From contig DATIDV010000048.1 of assembly GCA_035456105.1 (NCBI GenBank), forward strand, positions 248,001 to 312,000: a stretch of DNA of 64,000 nt, written 5' to 3'. The notes under the pieces are model-generated. The model made no database searches. It was not told the DNA's origin and saw nothing but the letters and a program-made list of their open reading frames with translations. The translations under genes and the position numbers were made by a program. Source of the DNA: Viridibacterium sp035456105 (GTDB lineage: Bacteria > Pseudomonadota > Gammaproteobacteria > Burkholderiales > Rhodocyclaceae). Below, one piece after another: positions 60,504-64,000 of this stretch. The stretch's first letter is position 1. Each line of letters begins with the position of its first letter.

Positions 60504-61478
60504 TCAGCGCGGCACGAAGCCGCTGGCGCGCATCCAGGCCAGGCATTGCAGGGTCCACTCGGCGAGCGGCAGTGCCTGCGTCTTGCGAATGGCGAAGCCG
60601 TGATTGCCGTTGCGGAACAGATGCAATTCGGTTGGCACTTTTGCCTTGTGCAAGGCCATGTACAGACGCGCGCTCTGCTCGGCGTTGACGGTGGTGTCGT
60701 CGTCAGCGGCGACGATGAAGGCTTGCGATGAATCCTGATCGCCAAGCTCCGTCGCGGGATACTCGAAATAGGGCATCACGCGCTCGCTGATTTTCTCGGG
60801 TGCGGGCTTGCCCAGCGTGTTGGCGCCCGCATCGGCGATGCCGTACACGATGACCATGGCATCCGGCTTCGCGCTCGCCGCATCGTCTGCGTCGACCGGC
60901 TCATAGGTTTTCTTCTTCCAAGCTGTGCCCATGATGGCAGCGAGATGACCTCCCGCAGAGAAGCCGATCACGCCGATGCGCTTCGGATCGATATTCCAGT
61001 CCGCTGCGTGGCTGCGCAGCAGGCGCATGGCACGCTGTCCATCCTGCAGAGGCATGTGGCGACCACCGTCGGGCCATTCGGCGGGCAGGCGATACTTGAG
61101 CACGAAGGCGGTGACGCCGATCGAGGTCAGCCAGCGCGCGATCTCCACGCCTTCCTTGTCATAAACGTTTTTGCTATAGCCCCCACCGGGCACCACGATC
61201 ATCGCGGAACCATTGGGTATGCGTGGCACGAACACAGACAGTGACGGCGTCGAGATGCCCGTCAGGTCCCGTTCCGGATCAATCGGGTTGAAGCTGTTGT
61301 TAACCCACTTCTCTTCCAGCTTGAGGCCCTTGGTGCCGGGGGCTTCGGCGTCGCCCCACAGGGGAATTTCCAGCATGCCCTTGAAGTTTGTCGCTGCCAT
61401 GCCAAGGCTGGCGTGCAATACGAGAGCGGCACTCAGGAAAAGAAAACCGAGCCGGCGCTGGACTTGTCGTGACTGCAT
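60504..61478 (-). CDS. secreted alpha/beta hydrolase (esterase/lipase, xylan-esterase-like)
   Basis: A 324-residue hydrolase with an N-terminal signal (FLFLSAALVLHASLGMAA). VVPGGGYSKNVYDKEG has the oxyanion HGG-like loop, GVIGFSAGGHLAAI carries the nucleophile serine in GFSAG, DDTTVNAEQS holds the catalytic Asp, and the His is in NGNHGFAIR. The layout resembles BD-FAE and acetylxylan-type esterases that remove acyl groups from glycans. GGAGGATC lies before the ATG. It follows the AraC gene in the same direction by about 100 nt. Confidence 0.87.
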   Translation of the reverse strand: MQSRQVQRRLGFLFLSAALVLHASLGMAATNFKGMLEIPLWGDAEAPGTKGLKLEEKWVNNSFNPIDPERDLTGISTPSLSVFVPRIPNGSAMIVVPGGGYSKNVYDKEGVEIARWLTSIGVTAFVLKYRLPAEWPDGGRHMPLQDGQRAMRLLRSHAADWNIDPKRIGVIGFSAGGHLAAIMGTAWKKKTYEPVDADDAASAKPDAMVIVYGIADAGANTLGKPAPEKISERVMPYFEYPATELGDQDSSQAFIVAADDDTTVNAEQSARLYMALHKAKVPTELHLFRNGNHGFAIRKTQALPLAEWTLQCLAWMRASGFVPR

Positions 61479-61576
61479 TGTGATCCTCCTTCGCTGTAGT
61501 TATTTTCAAGGCGGGCGCGCCGCAAGGGGCACGCCGCGCAGAGAGATTATCTACGGTCGGAAGGAGAATGTTTTGA

Positions 61577-62461
61577 TCAGGATTTGCGTCTTGCAGCAGA
61601 CTCCGCCTGCGTCGCCAGATGACAGCCGAGTGGCGAACGCGGCGCGACCGGTATGTACACTTCGATACGGCGCTCCTGTGGCGCCTGACAGGCGCGCTCG
61701 TGGATGTCGCGATCCAGTGTGCGGCCTTCGACGATCTCGCAGCCCAACTCGTCGCGGACGCGCTCCGCAAGTGCGGCGAGCAACGCGTCGCGGGCATTCG
61801 GCGCGACATTGACCACCACGTAGAGGCCGGCCGGGTGTGTCACAAGATCGGCCTCGTCGAGCCACATGGTCTGGTCACTGACAGGGATGAAGTGCGAGAT
61901 CTGCACGCGCTGCTGTTTGCCTTCGGAGAAGGGATGGTCTCTGTCGTTGACGCGCCAGCAGAGCAGCTCCGGCCGCTCGGCGACATGGCTCAGCCACATC
62001 ATGCGTGCCTTGTAGTAGCCGTTTTGCGAATAGACGCCTTCATAAGCGAACTGGAAGACCTTGCGTGCCGGCAGGAACTCCAGGCGCAATGGCTGCAGTC
62101 TTTCAGTGGCTGGCAGCAGCAGAGGCACATCGGTCGGAGCAAGGCCGAACTGCTTGCGGAAGGCATGGGTGAAGGCTGCGCTTGAGCCGTAACCCGCGGC
62201 GACGCCGACATCGGTGAAGCGCCCGAAACCGCCTTGGCCGATCTGCTCGAAAGCGCGCCTGAGCCGCAGCCGGCGCAGCGTCTGCATCGGTGCTTCACCC
62301 ACCATCCGCGAATAGAAACGCACCAGATGCGCGGAAGACAGATGCGCTACTTCGGCCAGATCGTCCAGCTTCACCTCGTCGTCGAGATGCGTACCGATGT
62401 AGTCGATGACATGACGAACACGGCAGAACTGCTGGCGATGGCTGACGAAGTTCAGAGGCAT
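61577..62461 (-). CDS. AraC-family regulator with GyrI-like effector domain
   Basis: A 294-residue transcription factor. The N-terminal AraC-type domain (about 10-110) has two helix-turn-helix units: KLDDLAEVAHLSSAHLVRFYSRM and FTDVGVAAGYGSSAAFTHAFRKQFG. The C-terminal half (about 130-290) is a GyrI/SOUL-like ligand domain (VYSQNGYYKARMMWLSHV, YVVVNVAPNARDALLAAL). Relatives such as Rob-like and BmrR-type proteins bind drugs or lipophilic cations. It may control the esterase and MATE genes downstream, all on the same strand. Start at 62461 has a modest ribosome-binding site. Confidence 0.88.
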   Translation of the reverse strand: MPLNFVSHRQQFCRVRHVIDYIGTHLDDEVKLDDLAEVAHLSSAHLVRFYSRMVGEAPMQTLRRLRLRRAFEQIGQGGFGRFTDVGVAAGYGSSAAFTHAFRKQFGLAPTDVPLLLPATERLQPLRLEFLPARKVFQFAYEGVYSQNGYYKARMMWLSHVAERPELLCWRVNDRDHPFSEGKQQRVQISHFIPVSDQTMWLDEADLVTHPAGLYVVVNVAPNARDALLAALAERVRDELGCEIVEGRTLDRDIHERACQAPQERRIEVYIPVAPRSPLGCHLATQAESAARRKS

Positions 62462-62771
62462 CGGAATGAGCGGACAGGCTGCTTGCGCGTCGCGATACCT
62501 GCAATGCGTATGGCATCCGGCGATGGGCTCGATGATTGCATTTTTCCGGCAAGGCCGAAAGTAGTGCGCGCGGCGATTTCCGGCACCGCTCGAAAAAATT
62601 ACCCTGGTCAGATCCTGTGGCGAGCCTGGCTACGAGGGTGACTTGACACGAATGCGCGCCGTTTGCGCAGGTTGGATGAGCGAAGCGTAATGCGACGTAT
62701 GGAGACGTCGTACGATTCCCGGCGTCGGATTACGCCTGCGGCTCATCCACCCTACAGGAGGGACTGCACAT
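62462..62771. other. intergenic region containing a dispersed-type inverted repeat
   Basis: 310 bp upstream of the AraC gene and downstream of the AhpD-like gene. The first 200 bp should contain the AraC promoter, but I see no clear boxes. The last 80 bp are the imperfect inverted repeat listed separately. No gene. Confidence 0.4.
62674..62757. repeat. imperfect inverted repeat of a dispersed proteobacterial type
   Basis: GGATGAGC (62674-62681) pairs with GCTCATCC (62741-62748), and GCGTAAT plus CGACG on the left with CGTCG and ATTACGC on the right, making a roughly 75-bp palindrome with an inner GACGTCG. It ends CCACCCTAC, the same tail as the repeat at 57674-57703. It lies just after the stop of the AhpD-like gene. 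Confidence 0.65.
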
Positions 62772-63233
62772 CTATGCTGTCGGAATCGGTTGGCGCATGC
62801 CCACGCCAATCCTGTTCCAGGCATTCATGTTGGCAATTGCCATGGTGATTTCTGCAATCTCCTGATCGGAGAAGTGTTGCTGTAGTTCGACGAAGGCGGC
62901 GTCCTGCGGTTTGTGCTGCGAGTGGGTCAGGGCATCGACCCAGCCGAGCGCAGCGCGCTCGCGTAGCGAGAAGAAGGGCGACTCTTGCCAGGCGACAACG
63001 GTATTCAGGTGGCGCGCGTCGCCGCCTTCCTTGATCAGGTCGCGCCAGTGCATGTCGATGCAATAGGCACAGCCGTTGATTTGCGACACGCACAGGAAAA
63101 TCAGGTCGACGAGTTGCGCGCCAATGCTGCTTTCCTTGACGGCCGCGCTGAAGGCGAGCAGGGCTTGCGTGGATTTCGCGGCGAGCTTGCCATAGGGCAG
63201 ACGGGGTGATGTGTGTTGTGTGGGGTTTGTCAT
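62772..63233 (-). CDS. carboxymuconolactone decarboxylase / AhpD-like protein
   Basis: A 153-residue protein of the AhpD-like fold with the redox CxxC in NGCAYCIDMHWRDL and the downstream helix REGGDARHLN-like. It should reduce peroxides or thiols rather than act on carboxymuconolactone. The ATG at 63233 with GAGG upstream starts MTNPTQHTS; an ATG at 63263 is an alternative without a good site. It lies 62 nt downstream of an ECF sigma factor of the SigJ type, a frequent pairing in which the sigma factor controls the AhpD-like gene. Confidence 0.9.
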   Translation of the reverse strand: MTNPTQHTSPRLPYGKLAAKSTQALLAFSAAVKESSIGAQLVDLIFLCVSQINGCAYCIDMHWRDLIKEGGDARHLNTVVAWQESPFFSLRERAALGWVDALTHSQHKPQDAAFVELQQHFSDQEIAEITMAIANMNAWNRIGVGMRQPIPTA

Positions 63234-63294
63234 AGCGTGACCTCGTGAGTAAGTGCAGAACAAAAGTGCGCTGCATACTCACAAGACGCAGGGG

Positions 63295-64000
63295 CTAGTG
63301 TTTCTGTGACAGACCCATGCAGATATTTTCGTCGAGATATTCGGCTGGCACGTTGGCGAGCTTGTCCGGGTTGCGCAGGCAGTAGCAGGCGAGGACTTTT
63401 TCGCCGTCGGTGATCAGCGTGAAAACTGCATCGAGCTTGCCATCCAGATAGCGCAGCAAGCCGGGCTCACCGTTGATGAGCGCGTGCTGGTATGAGAAGT
63501 GTTCGCCGAAGCGACGTGCCACCGTTTCGAAGAAGCGCACGATGCGCTCTGCACCGTGCAGCTCCTTGAGCACGGACAGGATCTTGCCGCCGCCATCAGA
63601 GACGAATTGCGCATCGGCCGCAAACAGCGCTTGAAGCTTGGCGCGATCTCCGCTGCGCGTCGCGTCCATGAATCGATCGAGCAGCTTGTGGTGCGCATCG
63701 CGATTCACCGTGATGCGCGGGCGCTCGTCGCGCACGCGTGTCCGCGCACGATGCACGAGTTGGCGGCAAGTCGCTTCCGGACGTTCGAGCATGGCCGCGA
63801 CTTCGTCGTAATCGAAGTCGAACACTTCGCGCAGCAGGAAGGCGGCGCGCTCGTCGGGCGAAAGGCGTTCGAGCACGGCGAGGAAGGCCATCGATACATC
63901 GCTGGCCAGTTCCACCATGTGTTCGGGCGTGGGGTCTGGCGACACGGGTTTGAAGTCGCTGCTGCCCACCGTCGGCTCGGGCAACCAGGGGCCGGTGTAG
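63295..64000 (-). CDS. ECF sigma factor of the SigJ (ECF41-like) type, N-terminus outside window
   Basis: The frame is open through the right edge, so the start and most of region 2 are missing; the visible 235 codons begin YTGPWLPEP, the linker typical of SigJ-type sigma factors. Region 4 is present (ERLSPDERAAFLLREVFDFDYDEVAAML, then RARTRVRD), followed by a SnoaL/NTF2-like C-terminal domain (LLDRFMDATRSGDRAKLQALFAADAQFVSDGGG) that acts as a built-in regulator in this group. The absence of an anti-sigma gene fits that design. Its target is probably the AhpD-like gene that follows. Confidence 0.9.
   Translation of the reverse strand, partial: YTGPWLPEPTVGSSDFKPVSPDPTPEHMVELASDVSMAFLAVLERLSPDERAAFLLREVFDFDYDEVAAMLERPEATCRQLVHRARTRVRDERPRITVNRDAHHKLLDRFMDATRSGDRAKLQALFAADAQFVSDGGGKILSVLKELHGAERIVRFFETVARRFGEHFSYQHALINGEPGLLRYLDGKLDAVFTLITDGEKVLACYCLRNPDKLANVPAEYLDENICMGLSQKH

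Overview
The window looks like a chromosomal segment of a betaproteobacterium, GC-rich, plausibly Rhodocyclales or a relative. The class-level inference rests on the amgK / lptD-surA-pdxA-ksgA block, the paired pilT-pilU, the yggS-proC-yggT-yggU string and an EpsF/EpsG-type exopolysaccharide cluster; the order-level placement is a guess. Most of the window is ordinary vertical gene content, with two accessory-looking zones (about 8.1-10.9 kb and 47.5-57.7 kb).

Layout. 1-7.97 kb, minus strand: an exopolysaccharide operon (undecaprenyl-phosphate sugar transferase, GT4, chain-length protein EpsF, EpsG-type ATPase, Wzy/ligase-like membrane protein, GT2, acyltransferase running off the left edge). 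It is headed by a near-consensus sigma-54 promoter at 8096-8112 with an A/T-rich inverted repeat just upstream. 8.2-10.9 kb: a decayed stretch with a polysaccharide pyruvyltransferase pseudogene. 10.9-11.3 kb: a small winged-helix-like protein behind a second sigma-54-like site. 11.7-16.6 kb: a CecR-type TetR repressor divergent from a tripartite EmrA-EmrB-OprM efflux operon, with a perfect 10-bp-arm palindrome over the promoter. 17-18.2 kb: ammonium transporter. 18.3-26.2 kb: amgK divergent from lptD-surA-pdxA-patatin lipoprotein-ksgA. 26.3-28.9 kb: galE and manC. 29-34.3 kb: DUF2237, an EAL-like/HDOD protein, a 2Fe-2S flavin reductase, an SDR, a HemJ/CopD-like protein and an RlmL-type methyltransferase. 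34.4-41 kb: pilU, pilT, yggS, proC, yggT, yggU and a diguanylate cyclase. 41.1-43.3 kb: a NarL-type two-component pair. 43.4-43.7 kb: tRNA-Thr(TGT) and initiator tRNA-Met. 43.7-47.5 kb: a GH31 glycosidase with an MFS sugar-acid transporter.

48.0-57.6 kb, plus strand, is the most interesting part: a pyrimidine salvage/degradation operon of the fungal-type URC pathway (URC1-like GTP-cyclohydrolase II homologue, DUF1688/URC4, uracil phosphoribosyltransferase), a RutR-like regulator and a complete BMP-type nucleoside ABC transporter. It starts with a strong sigma-54 promoter followed within a few bases by a RutR-type palindrome, suggesting control by nitrogen limitation and uracil. Its gene junctions hold five copies of an about 80-bp nested inverted repeat; two of them flank a single-domain GIY-YIG nuclease gene, a layout resembling REP/RAYT pairs but with a different nuclease family. 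The start of rutR appears displaced by a 26-bp hairpin.

57.7-64 kb: a small membrane protein, LeuE-type exporter, MATE exporter, secreted alpha/beta hydrolase, AraC-GyrI regulator, an AhpD-like protein, and an ECF sigma factor of the SigJ type running off the right edge. I saw no CRISPR array, insertion sequence, integrase or replication origin.
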